Source: Chrysomallon squamiferum
Lineage: Eukaryota > Mollusca > Gastropoda > Neomphalida > Peltospiridae
Length of the DNA stretch: 63,989 bases
Assembly (NCBI GenBank): GCA_012295275.1
Contig: CM022675.1
Span: forward strand, 10,160,193 to 10,224,181
Direction: 5' to 3'
A model generated the notes under the pieces. The model had not been told where the DNA came from, made no database searches, and saw only the letters and a list, made by a program, of their open reading frames with translations. This document shows, piece after piece, positions 1-20,861 of this stretch; positions within the stretch are counted from its first letter, which is position 1, and the number at the start of each line of letters is the position of its first letter. Both the position numbers and the translations under genes were made by a program.

Positions 1-153
1 AAAATAAAAATAATAAGAACAACGACAACAACAGCAAAAGCAACAACAGTAATATAATGTAGTAGGAGCGGTATTCAGTTAGATAGACAGACAGATAAAT
101 TCATAGATAAATACATACACAGATATACAGGTATATATATATATATATATATA

Positions 154-197
<44 letters not shown>

Positions 198-928
198 CAA
201 CCTGATATATAGCTACAGAGAATGACAGACACAGAGACAAACAAACATACAGACAAACGGACAGAGAGACAGAAAGATACAGATGAAAATAAATCATGTA
301 ACAATTTCTCTATTCGGGAAAAAGTTAAATAAACCAAAAAAGAAGAAAATGGTCAAAAGAAAACTGAAATAATTCATAATGATTGTTTTAGTATAGTTTG
401 TGTTTTAATGGGAATATTTTTAAAAAGTAATACGTCATCAATAGAAACAGAATCTTCACTATTAGAAAACCAAGACAAATCGTATACAAATTGTAGACTG
501 GTAAATTTTAAATGAAAATGAAATTCATTTTTACACTTTACCACGAAACTGCCGCAATTGTATTCTTTCAATGTGGCAAAAGTAGGATTCAACCGAAAAA
601 AGGATCGGATTATTAATCCGTCACGTACTGAAGATCTGGATTTAAAAGAAACGAAAATGAAATACGAAATCTTGCGATATTTGTCAGGCCGATGTTGTGT
701 TTAAGAAGATCCCATTTCGTTTGTTTAGTCAATAAAGAATTTATGATTAAACGTATAGAGTGAAATTTATATGTAGTAAACGTGCATATTTTCGTCAATG
801 TGAAATTATCCAGCAAGTGAAATGTTTTAAATAAATATTCTCGAACGAACGTGAAATTACGAACATACCACAAAGGAAAATAATTTATTTGTTATTTGTA
901 CCCTGCTATACCCATTTTTTAATATTCG

Positions 929-973
<45 letters not shown>

Positions 974-1330
974 TAATTAATTAATTAATTAATTAATTTT
1001 ATTTTACTTTATTTATATTGTTTCTGTTACCTTTCTTCTTTCCAATTGTTCTTTATTTTCTTTCTTTCATTCTTTTGTTCTGTTTCTTTTCCTTCTATTC
1101 ATCTTACTTCTATTTGATATATCTGTCTCTCTATCTACCTATCTGTTTGTCTGTTCGTCTGTCTCTCTGTCTATCCATCCGTCTAATTATATCTATCTAT
1201 TTGTCTCTCTCTCTATATATATATCTATCTAGCTATATGTCTATCTGTCCTTCTAATTATCTATCTATATATATGTCAGTCAATCTAATCTGTCTGTCTA
1301 TGTGTCTGTCTCTTTAATTATCTATTTCGA

Positions 1331-1361
<31 letters not shown>

Positions 1362-1513
1362 TTATCTATGTATCATTATTATTATTATTATTTTATTATT
1401 TACTTATTTGTTTGTTTGTTTATTTATTTGTTTTTGTGTTTGTTTAATATATGTTTTGTTGACTTCTTTTATAACTCTACTTGTATTCACCATGTCTGCC
1501 TCATTTTCTTCTT

Positions 1514-1544
<31 letters not shown>

Positions 1545-1778
1545 TTATTATTATTATTAATATTATTATACAACAACACCACCTGTTATTATTATTATTG
1601 TTATTGTTATAGTTCTGTGTTTATGTATTTAATTGTATGTACATGAATGTGTGATTGTGCTAGAACGTTTGTCTGTCCATATAATTTTTTTATAAATAAT
1701 ATAAAAGATAATCCATCACACTAACCTATTATTACAAATTATTATTATCCTAGGGCAATAAAATATCTATCAAATAGA

Positions 1779-1821
<43 letters not shown>

Positions 1822-2100
1822 AATAAAATAAATGAACAAACCAACCAAGCAACCAACAAATAAATAAATAGAAAAGTGAATAAATAAATAAATAAATATA
1901 CGCACATACATACATTCATAAAAACATACATATATACATATATTTAAATAAATGAATACATTACAATCATAGATATACATATATATGCATAAAGTCAAAT
2001 ATGCATACATACATACATATTTATTTATACAATTAGACACATGTACACGCATGTATATACATATTTAAATAAATGAATATTTACATGTAAATATAAAGTC
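1..2100. repeat. Simple-repeat-rich intergenic DNA
   Basis: This stretch is mostly low-complexity: (AT)n near 137-190, (ATT)n near 930-970, (CTAT/CTGT)n at about 1100-1370, (CTT)n at 1508-1540 and (AAAT)n at 1770-1900. Between about 370 and 900 the sequence is more complex, AT-rich, and has two minus-strand open frames (374-592 and 613-873) that match no family I recognise. No gene is called. Confidence 0.7.
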
Positions 2101-2337
2101 ACGTTTTTCCCTATTGGCTAAGTGGAATTTTTTTGTTTTGTTTTCCGAAGTCAAAACTCTTCTTTGATATTTGTGTTAAATTTACTCTGCCGATTTGGAA
2201 TAACTTGTCACGAAATCCTCAAAGAAGAACACGCGAACTCAAATACGTGAAAAGTCACGTTTTCCTTATTATCATCATCACGTTATGGACGATGTAAAAT
2301 TTGAACTATGTTGTAAAACGAATTAGGATTTCGCCAC

Positions 2338-2380
<43 letters not shown>

Positions 2381-2879
2381 AAAAAGAAAAAAATTAACCT
2401 ATCGGATGGGTCTTGAAGAGAAACAACATTTGGTCAGTGGATTAGATGACCGCAGTGACCCCGAAGTTTCCGAATCTTAGGATAACTGAGGTTTAGGGCG
2501 AAAATTGGTTTCTGTTTTATCATGACGGTGAATAGCAAATACACGCACTGACGTTTGCTGTATGCTGTATCACTTCACAAGGTGCGCATTAACTGCGAAA
2601 TGTTTGTGTGTGTGTGTGTGTGTCTGTGTGTGTTTCTGTGTGTGTGTGTGTGTGTGTGTGGGTGTGCAGTTGTCTGTTGTGTGTGAATTTATTGTTTGTT
2701 GTGTGAACAAAAATATTGGTCTAAGAACTGAACAAAATTTGCTGGATAAAGTTTCTGTTGTTTTCGAAATATTGTTTGATTTTTGTTTCGGTTTGGATCT
2801 TTGATAAATATCTGAGCATTTCTTTTTCTAACACCAGTTTTCGCTTGAAAACTGTTAACATGAAAATATCTCTCTGTCT

Positions 2880-2880
<1 letters not shown>
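2101..2880. other. Intergenic, no gene recognised
   Basis: It contains a 38-bp poly(A) run at 2340-2378 and an interrupted (GT)n at 2602-2665. The rest is moderately complex sequence with no splice-bounded reading frame that I can support. Confidence 0.5.
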
Positions 2881-2977
<97 letters not shown>

Positions 2978-3002
2978 GTCTCTGTCTCTGTCTCTCTCTC
3001 TC
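2881..3002. repeat. (CT)n microsatellite
   Basis: About 120 bp of near-perfect CT dinucleotides with CTGT interruptions toward the right end. The open frame it creates (poly Leu-Ser) is not a gene. Confidence 0.95.
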
Positions 3003-3083
3003 AATCAGATAATAACATTCAGGATTGTTTTGACATTATTTGCTCAACCTAAAAATGATGAGTAACACAGGTGGTAAAATATA

Positions 3084-3128
<45 letters not shown>

Positions 3129-3224
3129 GAAAAAAGGGATTAAGCAATTTCACAATATTTACACTTGAGAGGATTTTGAAAAGAAGATTTAATAAATATA
3201 AAGTGAAACTCTTTGTACCTTTCA

Positions 3225-3413
3225 GTGTGGTTGATCACCCTTCTTCGTTCCGAGCTGGGTGCAATAAGTTCAAGTCTCGTCACCGGCATCTTAAGGGTGT
3301 AAGACTGGTGATTATTACTGGATTTGTTTTCCCCTGTGCCAGGGCGTTCCCTAATACTGTTTATGTGCAGAGCCTAATCAGACGTACATAATATAATGCA
3401 ATATTCATTCCTG
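3225..3413 (+). mobile_element. tRNA-derived SINE, copy 1
   Basis: A B-box-like AGTTCAAGTCTC near 3267 is followed by the family tail seen in three other places: a GGACTTTGTCC-like segment (degraded here), GTGCCAGGGCGTTCCC, TGTGCAGAGCCTAATCAGACGTACAT and ATATTCATTCCTG. The copy runs directly into (CA)n. It shares its plan with the copies at 5110, 8122 and 22284 (minus), which establishes a dispersed family. The tRNA origin is inferred from the B-box and, in the 8122 copy, the A-box-like head. Confidence 0.75.
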
Positions 3414-3626
3414 AACACACACACACACACACACGTGCACGCACGCCATGAACTCACCTTTCATTTGATGTCACGAATATACAATAATTAATGTAATTAT
3501 TTCAAGCACAGAATACACCTCAGTACAGTCTTGATTTAAAATTGCTGTGCAGTAAGTGACGTGTTGTTCAGGTGACAAAAGAAATTGAAAAGAAATATAA
3601 ATAGTTATGTGTTGCATTCAGATCAA

Positions 3627-3703
3627 TTTCGTCTAAATGACACCTGTAACAGGTGACGTAAAACATAAAGGTGTTTTAACACCGTCATTCAGTTTAGACG
3701 AAA
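3627..3703. repeat. Imperfect inverted repeat
   Basis: The arm TTTCGTCTAAATGACACC at the left pairs with the complement of the segment ending TTTAGACGAAA at the right, with small internal gaps. It could be a short foldback element or a cruciform-forming sequence. It lies about 120 bp upstream of the promoter-like block of ZP copy A. Confidence 0.55.
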
Positions 3704-3814
3704 CAGTCAATTACAACATCATTTTTACCCAAATCGAACAAAACAACAACATAAAAAAAAAAAAAAAATACAAGAAAAAAAAAAAAAAAACAACCTTAAA
3801 CAAAAAAGATACAA

Positions 3815-3960
3815 TTGTCATAACAGGTTAGCCAAGACTGCTTGACAGCGACTAAGTTTCACGACCTCTCATTGGTCAGAATGTCTTTTTATTACAGAGT
3901 GCTTGAGATGAAAAATTATTTTGAATTCGTCACGTAAAATAAAAGGTGGGTTCATGGCTT
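3815..3960 (+). promoter_or_regulatory. Promoter-like block of ZP copy A
   Basis: CATAACAGGTT, then CTTGACA, then CACGACCTCTCATTGGTCAG is closely matched upstream of ZP copy B at 23110-23175. It contains a reverse CCAAT box (ATTGG). A possible non-coding first exon ends at AAAAG before GTGGGT (donor at 3946). It would splice to the acceptor TCTGTTTCAG ending at 4290, just before the start codon. That the two copies share this block supports a retained promoter. The transcription start itself is not visible. Confidence 0.45.
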
Positions 3961-4301
3961 GTCTGTTTGTCTCTGTGTGTATGTGTGCGCGCGCGCGTGT
4001 GTGTTTGTGTATGTGTTAGTAAAGATTATTAAAGCACTGTTTTTTTTTTTAAAGTCTTTATTACTTTTTACCTTTCTTTATACATGTACATTGATTCGTT
4101 CATTGATCCATCCTTCTGTCCATCCATCATTCAGTCTATCTCTCTATATCTAATTTTCTCTCTATCTGCATCTCTGTCTACATCTCTATCTATCTATTTG
4201 TCTGTCTTTCTGTCTCTGTCAATCTATTCTTGTAAGTGATAATACTGACATTTTAAGAGTCTAATAGTACTGTGTTTTAATCTGTTTCAGAATAATCAAC
4301 A

Positions 4302-12049
<7,748 letters not shown>

Positions 12050-12570
12050 GTTTTCTTCAGCGGTCAAATAGCGAAAGACATTTTGTTTTCAACCTGCTTT
12101 TAGCCGAAGCTTTTGTTTTTCATCATTTTACTTTTTCTTTTTTTAAATTTTATTTTACTTTATCATTGTTAAGTTTTTTCTCTCTTTTTTCTCGTTTTTT
12201 TTTACTCTTATTTTATTCCTTCTGCAGTGTTTCTTCTGTTTGTTTTCGTAATTTATATATTTTCCACATTATTTTTGTTACTGACATTGTTATTGTTATT
12301 ATTATTTTAATTTCTGACGTATTTATTTATTTATTTATTTGTTAATTTCATGGACTGTTGGTTACTGTTTTTGCTTTTTTTTTTTTTTTTTTTTTTTTTA
12401 AAGATTTTTTCTTGATGCGTTTTATTCTTCAACTTCTTCTTTCTGTTTACTATTTTGTACTTACGCTACAGTTCAACTAGCAATGCCTCAACTGTTGCTG
12501 ACAATAAACACATTGTTTAAATATTAAATATTTCTAACTGTATCAGCTTCAAATAAAACATACTGCTTAA
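12050..12570 (+). other. 3' UTR of ZP copy A
   Basis: T-rich sequence after the TGA. It contains ACAATAAACACATTG (about 12501) and TCAAATAAAACATACTGC (about 12550), candidate poly(A) signals. The block GCTGACAATAA ... AATAAAACA(T/C)ACTGCTT is shared with copies B (about 36100-36155) and C (complement, about 38945-39005), so the 3' ends are homologous. Confidence 0.55.
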
Positions 12571-12649
12571 ATTATTTTGTTTGTTATGATTAAAAAGAAA
12601 GACAGAGTGAGCGAGAGATGTGTTTGTTTGTATGTGGGTATATAGGCGA

Positions 12650-12691
<42 letters not shown>

Positions 12692-12855
12692 GTGCACGTG
12701 TGCGTGTGGCAATAATACCATTTGAACACGGTTTAGAAACTTTTTTTCACATTTACCTTTTTAACATAATTTTTTCTACATAAATCTCTTGGGGATTTTT
12801 GTCTGTGTTTAAAATATCGAAATGGATCTTCTCCAGAATAATAATAATAAAAGAA

Positions 12856-12894
<39 letters not shown>

Positions 12895-13179
12895 TAATAA
12901 TAATGAAGCTTTTCACGTTATTGACAGGAATCAGTTTCCATAGTCTTTATATCGTGTGGATTTTTTTTTAAAAAGAAGAAAAAAAGACATCCAAAAAACA
13001 AATTTTTATTATTATTATTATAATTATTATTATTTCCAATTAATTTTACTTCTGTTTCCCGACTTGCTTCGAATTCATCCGAATGTAACGGGTTCATAGA
13101 ACGTAATTATGTGACGTCATCTCTATGACTACGAATTGATAGAATATTCTAATTGAAAAGGTTTTTCTGCTGCAGAAAA
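12571..13179 (+). promoter_or_regulatory. Upstream region of the unknown gene, with a perfect CRE
   Basis: A palindromic TGACGTCA lies at 13112-13119, about 60 bp before the start codon at 13180, in the only non-repetitive part of this interval. Such full CRE sites close to a start are typical CREB/CREM/ATF targets. (GT)n at 12658-12685 and (AAT)n at 12838-12905 occupy the rest. Confidence 0.45.
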
Positions 13180-14177
13180 ATGAATTGTTTACGGCATTCA
13201 AAAACTATTACGACAAAGCGGCGATCTAAACAGAAGAAAGGTGCAATCGAGATCGTATGCACACCGTCTATGACATCGCTGGATCAAAACCCATGGTAGG
13301 ATTTTCAAATCTCTGCCTTCAGTACTCAAAAGCCATTATTATCATATGATAAATTCGTAATATAATTATATTTCTTTAGTTAAATTAAATTATTTCTTTT
13401 GTTAATTCCATTATTTCTAATTTGAAAAAGAAATAAAATATTTAACTTCTTCTCTTTCGTAATTAAGTAATTATAATTTAGTTAAATATTTATCGTCAGG
13501 TTTATTATTATTTTTTTTTTTTATAAAACGGAACTATTTTAAGAACAAATGGCAGATAAGAGTTATCGCCCTTGGGTATGGCGATACTAGGCGTTAGTAT
13601 TTTCACAGTAAAGTTTACTTCAAAATCAGCAGTCTAAAATCCATTTTTAATAATTGCTACGAATTTCATTGATATTATTATAGACTATGCAGGGCTGTAA
13701 ATGAGATTTATTTGCATTTGACGTAATAATTATAGCTATTTTTATCTACATAGTTTCAAGCAGTGTATTTCCGTTTCTTTTTTTATAATTTGTATTCTGT
13801 TGTGTCTTTCTTCGAGGAATATATATATATATATTGTGTGCCAACCAGATTGTTAATTACATAAATTAATCTGTCATAAAGTTTACAAATATGTCCCAAC
13901 TGATATTTCGTAAGCTGTCTCGAAACACCATTATAAAACATTCTAGCCACAAGGAAGATTATTGCATTAAAAATGTGTTTGTAATACACAACTTATATTA
14001 ATTATTTTGTTTCAAGGGAGTGGAAGCCTTGCGTCAACGCGTATGAAGAATTTGAGCTGTTTTCCGATTTCGCTAGTGATGTACGTTTTTACACACAGAA
14101 TTTCAAAATCAAACAAACAAAACAAAAACAAATGTTTTATTCATTTATTTATAATTATATATATATATTGTTTATTA

Positions 14178-14227
<50 letters not shown>

Positions 14228-14355
14228 TTAAATAAAATATTTATATGTTCTGTTTGTCACTTAGAAACTGTATTAATAAAATATGTCTGTTTTAATCAAT
14301 AATGATGAAGAGATAAACCTGATTAAATAAAATGTTGAATTTGTTATCTGATTTC

Positions 14356-14404
<49 letters not shown>

Positions 14405-17400
14405 TTTTTACTAACTTTGTTTCCAGGATCCTGAAGAAATCCATTTTACAGATATAAGCTCTCCAGTCTCCAATGACAACTGTGAGTGGGTCCCATTAGT
14501 TAAAAAGGATAAATTTTTAATGTATTTCTAGTCAGTAGTAGTATGTGGAGTTTAATTTTATTTAAGAATTGTAGACAATTTATAAATCACACTGGATACC
14601 AAAAATTACAGATTATTTTACTGATATTTATATATATAATTCTATTTCTACAAGTTTATGAATTTCTGAGTTTGTGTAATAGAGGTTTATACAGTATTAC
14701 TAATTAGTCATTTTAATGTTAAAATAATAAACGTAAATTAATGAATCTGTTAATTGCACTTCCAGTGTCTCCGAGTTCCTCCTATACAAATTTCTTTGAG
14801 GATGACGTTGATTTTGACTTTCGTCTGGACAGCTCGTGGTCACTCCTCGATGAAATTGTTAGAGAATTTCACTCATCTGATGACCATAAGGAACTTGCCA
14901 AGTTATTTGTAATTATTAATTTCATATTTTATTTTTTAAATTTTTTCTTATTAATATTTAACTTTTGATTGTATTAATTGTGTTATTGGAACAAAACAGG
15001 TTTATATTTGTTTATAATTATCACTTTAAATGGGTTTATAGTTATTTAGAATTACCCTGTTAACTGAAAACTTTACATCTTCTAGTAATAGGAGTAACAG
15101 AGGTAAGTGTTTTGAAATGTTTTGTACTTCTGTTAATAATTTGTTATATTTTATTTCAGGACAAAACATTTCTTGAATGCCCACTGCCCTCAGATGAGAT
15201 AGAGGTAAGTGTTAAATTTTTACTTCATTTTCATAAAAACAGTTCTGTTTTTTCATCATATCTTATTATTTTAACAAACATATTTTCAAAATCTTCCATT
15301 GTTATGAGCTAAGACAACAAATAAACAGCTTTATTCAAAACAGCAAGAAAACTCACAATAACTATATGAAAATATGAAAGAATAAAACATTTATAAAACA
15401 GTGGACATATCCAGTCAACAATGAAATATTTATGAAAAATAAACCATAAGTCTTTTGTAATAAAATTAATAAATATAATACAAACAAAACAAAAAATTAA
15501 AATTAATTATATATTTTTACTTTTCAGGCTGATAAATCTGATGGTAAGTATTTTAAACTAGACAAATAATTTTATTCTGTCATATATTAATCTTATAAGT
15601 AACACCTAGCAGGAACTAACAGTTTAAAACTAATATATTTCATTGACATCCATCTCTTTAAGACAAAGCTAATCAAAGAAACAATTTTTCAACTGCTGGT
15701 TTTTAGAACAAAATGTTACTATATAATTATTAACAACTTCAAAAATATCTCAAAGTAGTCTTTGTTTCTAAATTGCTGACTTGCTTTCACAAAAGGAAAA
15801 TTTGGTGGACATGTTGAATCACTTACTTTGTAATCTTATTATATTAGGAATATATTAATAAAATTAACTCGACATAAACGAAACTAACACATTATTATTA
15901 TGATGATGATGATTATGATGAATACTACATAACCTACTTGGTAATATTATTATTTTATGATGAATATACATTAAGAAAAATATTAGAATTATAAAATTAT
16001 GAAAAAGACATATTGTTTGTTTATTTATTTTTTTAAATTATTATTATTATTATTATTATTTTTTATTTTGTTTTTTTAAGTGTGTCCATCAGAAGAATCT
16101 TTTTTCTCTCTTGCTTGTGATGGAGATATTGATGATTCAGACAAATACGTAGCTGAACAGAAAGAAATCAGTCTGGGTTCTGATTGGTCGATGATGGATG
16201 ACATCATTTCTCACTTCAGTGGATCTGATATGTATGAAGACGTGACTAAGTTTCTGGTTAGTGTTTGTCAAGATGTTGTCTGTTAATAGATGGTTGTCTG
16301 TTGATAGATAGTTGTCTGTTAATAGATAGTTGTTTTGCCATTCGTAACAGGACATTTTTCATATAGCTAATCATTTAAAAAAATGTGTAAATCTTAAGAG
16401 AAGAAGAAAGAAAAAATATGGAGGATTGGTATGTTTAAATCTGGTACAAATTGGAGAACGTAACTAGTCTGTTAGTTAAAGTTCTCTTCTGATATTTGAT
16501 GGATACATGATTAAATATCTTTAATTTGTGATTTTTCCTATTGCAGTCAGTTCCTACAGGTGATGTGTTAAAGTCTGTTTTATGTTTTCCTGTCTGTGAT
16601 AAAATTTACATAAAATAGGTCATACCTGTAGGGTGATTTTGGGGTTTCATGTCTTGTATCTTTAAAAAATAAAAATGTAATTTAAACAAAATAATTGTTC
16701 ATACATCATGAAAAAGAAAGAAAAAAGAAAATAACTGACTTTAATTAGATTAATAAAAATTCAAATTCTAAAGTTTTTAACATTGTTTTAGCTGTAGGAT
16801 TAATTTCTTAATCACCTTTTAGCATGAGAAACCAATCAGACTTGATTTCTTTATACCAGTATTGATATGAGTACATATGACAGTGTTTTTCTGTTACAAT
16901 GAGAATAATGTAGTGTTAAAAGTGTTTAATACAAAGTCAATGTGTTTCTTCATTCAGAACATAAACACTCCAAATACTCCAAAGCCAGAAAATTTCATCC
17001 TGTCAAAGAGAGTGAGTATCACTTTTTAACAAACACACAATCGTTATTTTTATTCACTTTTAATTAATAGAACAAAAAAAGTTTAATTAAAAAGAAAAAA
17101 AAATAAATACAAATTTTAAAAATTATGTAAAATAAATAATGTTACATTAGAACTAAGTGAAAAAAAAACAAAAAAAACATTTGTAAGTAAAGAAAATTAA
17201 ATTTTAACTTTCTGTTGCAGACAATTTTCCAGGATAGTGTTTGTTCAACTGGAGATACAAATATCAGGTTAGTAGTTGTAAATTTCTCATATTATAAAAT
17301 AAAAACAAACATTACATGGTCATTTGGAAATTAATTTGTGACATTTTAATTTTTTGTTTTTCTCAAATTTATTATTAAATTTGGTTTTGTCATGTTACTG

Positions 17401-18103
17401 TTTTGAAATCTTTATTTTAGGTAACAATAAAATATTTGAATCAAACTGATTAAATTGCAGACTGCAAGTTTGAATGAAATATTTTTTTATGTTTGCTGAT
17501 ATTTTGCAGTTTTGCTGAAAGTGACATGACAAATGAGCATCAAAACCTTCATCCAAAACTTTTTAAACAGAATAAAGGAAACTTCTGGTTGTTCAAACGT
17601 GGTAAGTAATTATAAAGAAAACTTACGTGGTTGTATTATTTTTATCATATTAAAACTTTAGACTTAGCCTAAATCAGTAAGATAGTTTCATTTAACAGTA
17701 TTGACTCTTGCCTAACAGTACAACATGTTGAGAGTTTATTGTCTTTAGAATTAAATACCAAAAAAAAAATAAAGATAATAAAATAAATAAATAAACAATT
17801 AAATAATAATAATAATAATAAATAAAAAAAACAACAAAAAAACAACAACATATATACATACATAAATAAAGAAAGAAATGAATAAATAAATAAACAGGTC
17901 AACAAGTAAATTAAAAAAAAACCTAATAATAAAAACTACAAAATAAGAACAAAGAAAACAAACCACATTGGTTACCTTGTAGAATTTAAAACTTAAAAAA
18001 TGTTCATTCCTTTGTTGCAGACAAAGAGAGAGAAAACAGAAAAAAACCTGCCAGTCTTGCAGAACATGGCATTGACATCAGTCTAACACCAGCCTACGTA
18101 TAG
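13180..18103 (+). CDS. Unrecognised acidic protein with a duplicated exon module
   Basis: Eleven exons join in frame: 13180-13295, 14017-14080, 14427-14481, 14766-14908, 15160-15204, 15528-15543, 16081-16256, 16958-17011, 17221-17267, 17510-17601 and 18021-18103, giving 296 residues. All introns are GT-AG. The start has a basic N-terminus (MNCLRHSKTITTKRRSKQKK); no signal peptide or membrane helix is seen. Residues about 101-126 (SSWSLLDEIVREFHSSDD, ending ELAKLF) and 180-205 (SDWSMMDDIISHFSGSDM, ending DVTKFL) are clear repeats. Each sits at the end of an exon with the same phases (exons 4 and 7). Ser/Asp/Glu-rich linkers, TPNTPKPENF and a basic stretch before ISLTPAYV suggest a soluble, perhaps nuclear, phosphorylated protein; this is inference. 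I could not assign a family. An optional 13-bp exon at 16547-16559 would break the frame and was left out. Confidence 0.72.
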
Positions 18104-18575
18104 CTTATTGCTGTCAAACCTTTGTTTACTTTCTATAAATCTATATTTTTATTTTTAAACAAAAGCAATATTAAATTAATTATAACTATGAACAACAAGT
18201 AACTCTCAAATATCTTAGGATTAATTCCATTTGAGTAGATGCAGAAGACAGAAAATAAACAGTTAAACAAATACAGATTATAATAAATTAGTAATAGATA
18301 TCTCACTTATCTGAACTATGCTGTTATATCATGTGCTCATGTTGTATCCCCATTTCATTTTAAACAACAACAAAAATATCAGTAATAGACAAGTAACACA
18401 TTTTTTCTTTTTTATAGATGTACTAAAAACCAAAAGAAATGTAAAAATATTTGTACATGAAATGTTTGATAAGAATAATTTATTGTATATTTTATAATTT
18501 TCATTTTATTGTGAAAATGTTGATATCTTTTTTGTAAAGAAATAAATAAAAACTAAAAACAATAATAATAAAAAA
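18104..18575 (+). other. 3' UTR of the unknown gene
   Basis: AT-rich sequence after the TAG, with AAAGAAATAAATAAAAACT at about 18536 as a probable poly(A) signal. No other gene is seen. Confidence 0.5.
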
Positions 18576-18696
18576 CCTGATTGTTTCTATATTTTATTTA
18601 ATTTATTTATTACCTCTATATTTTTATTACATTGTATTTGTGGTCATATAGTATCATATATCTGGTTAAGAATCACTCATATAGATGTCAACTGTC

Positions 18697-18800
18697 ATCT
18701 CTTCATTGGGCTACTCTTTCCAGTTAGCAGCAACATATCATTGAAATGTACCATCCCATAGACAGGAGAGTACATACGTGGTCATTATTATACTAGCTGT
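18697..18800 (-). mobile_element. SINE core fragment, copy 2
   Basis: Read on the minus strand it gives TAATAATGACCACGTATGTA, CTCTCCTGTCTATGGGATGG and then GCTGCTAACTGGAAAGAGTA. The same order is found at 57800-57910 (+), where the first part is the 21-bp satellite. From memory, CCTGTCTGTGGGATGGTGCA ... CTTGCTGCTAA is the conserved part of a SINE widespread in molluscs. Confidence 0.6.
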
Positions 18801-20780
18801 GAAAAACTGAAATCCATCTCTTTTTGAAAAGGAAAACTAATTTATTGAATATATAGATGCTATGAAACTGTTTCAGATTTTAAATTATCAATTCCCGTTA
18901 GTTTTTTTCTTATTGTTTTTAGTGATGACTATATTATTTAAACATGAAATGGCTTCTTCAAATTATCAGATTTATTGGTATTACGTTTAATTATTCGTGG
19001 ATCTGTTACTACGGCAGATAACTCTTGTATTCTTCTTATTAGATAACCTGTAGAAGGGTTATCTCCCTTCATTCTAGTTTTGTACCATGGATTCCACTGA
19101 TAAACTGATAGAAAATGTATACTTATTACATGCAATGTTATCCTCTGAATTTTTTTTATTTTGTTAGCGAAGTCCCTTTAAGAATAATATGATTTACAAA
19201 CAGTATGCAGTGCATTATGAAATAACAAATCAACAAATGTTTATGGGTAGGTTTGTTAAATAGCTTGGTCCACTGGAATATAATTATGACTGTAAGAAGA
19301 GTTGTTTATTATTAGAAGCTATTTATTACAAATAGTTATTACTTTGAAGGTATTTTAGACAAATTGTGACCATCTATATTTAACATTCACTATGAGAGAG
19401 AGAGACAGAGGCAGAGAGAGAGATAGAAATTCAGAACGGATAAATATATAGACACACATATATATATTTATGTATTTACATTTGTGTTCACATATCTATG
19501 ATTATAACAGATGGTAATTATGGAACAAAGACATTATTAAAATAGTGGCAATTGTCACAACCATCACATCAAAGTTAAACAGAAGAGTGAAATTGTAGTT
19601 ACCTTTGTTCATCTGAACTGTACACTCATTCAGTGAAGAAGATTTCCTGCTGTGATTTCAACATTTCTCACACAGCTCTTCAATCTCACACTGTTTATAC
19701 CAGACTGACCAGGAGACTGTGTACATTGCATGAAGACAGTGAACGATGACCTCAATGTCTTGCTGGTTACCATTTGCTGATAAAACAACATCTTGACTAC
19801 ATGATAGTATGTGTCCTTACACAATGTCCCTGGTCAATGACCAGCTGTCCCAGAGGAACACACTACTACAAGGCACGTGGTCAAACTGGTCAGTTCTGTC
19901 ACAGTCACATACATAAAACTTCAAAAAAAATTATATACAAAATGTTCAGTACACAAACACACTTCTAGAAAAACATAAAACATTTCTTATCTTTTTAAAT
20001 TTTATTTCAAAAAGTATTTTGAAAGTATCCTTTCTGAATATCTGAAAAAAACAACAACCAAAATTAACATCCCGAAAAAACATTTACAGAACAAAAACAT
20101 TAAACATTTACAGAACAAAATAACTTATATTATAAACGTTTTATCAGAGATTTATTCACAAGCACATAAAATCTTCACTGTAGAATTACAGTATTAAATA
20201 TTTCCATTCATCAGCTGTGATTTGAGTGCAAACAAAATATACCTGTTGTCTGATCATTGTTGATACTGTCTCTAATAGGGTTATTCAGATTGCAAGCAAA
20301 AATAAACTATGTTTTAAAAAAGAATTTATAATAATCAGACTATTTTTTCTCACCTCAAATTCAGCATTCAAGCAATACTCCTTGGACTCACAGTTAATAT
20401 GTTTAATTTGCCATGTACTGAGAGAATTTTGCAAAAAAATAATCACCTTATCTTTGAGCATACATGCATTGGTTCTATTGAAATATAAAAATCAGAAGAA
20501 TTACGTAAATTATATCCTATTAGATAATTTGACTAAATTTGTTGCATTTTAACCCTGAAAGAGGATAATCAAGATAATTTTGTTTTATTCTTTTATGGTT
20601 TATTACGAGATATATACAACAAGTACAAGAGTTAGCTCTCTTGACTAACTTTAATACTTTGTACATGCATTGATTTGAGCAGAGACATGTATCGTACTAG
20701 ATAATTTTACAAAACTTGTTCTTGTTTTTCTAATTCTCTTATTGTGACAATGTAATTCTGTTATCTGACATGTAACTATT
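18801..20780. other. Intergenic, no gene supported
   Basis: Mostly unique AT-rich DNA. It holds an ACAAGAGTTA-type hairpin remnant at 19014-19072 (ATAACTCTTGTATTC ... GTAGAAGGGTTATCTCCCTT). Near 19620-19960 it is slightly more GC-rich, with short open frames on both strands and no convincing splice-bounded exon. A second hairpin copy starts at 20612. Confidence 0.4.
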
Positions 20781-20861
20781 ACCTTTGTCAGTTCATCAAG
20801 GAATCGCTCTTCTGTTCTTTCGTATGACCAAGTGTAACAGAGATTTGGGGAATATCTTCAT

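Noticed and set aside
374-873. Two minus-strand open frames of 72 and 86 residues
   Set aside because: No recognisable domain, no splice context, and only the length expected by chance in AT-rich DNA.
16547-16559. A 13-bp microexon (TTGCAG/TCAGTTCCTACAG/GTGATG) in the unknown gene
   Set aside because: It would shift the frame of the following exon, while skipping it keeps all remaining exons in phase.
19620-19960. Possible exon of another gene on either strand
   Set aside because: Composition is slightly higher in GC and short frames exist, but no frame is bounded by good splice sites and no family is recognised.
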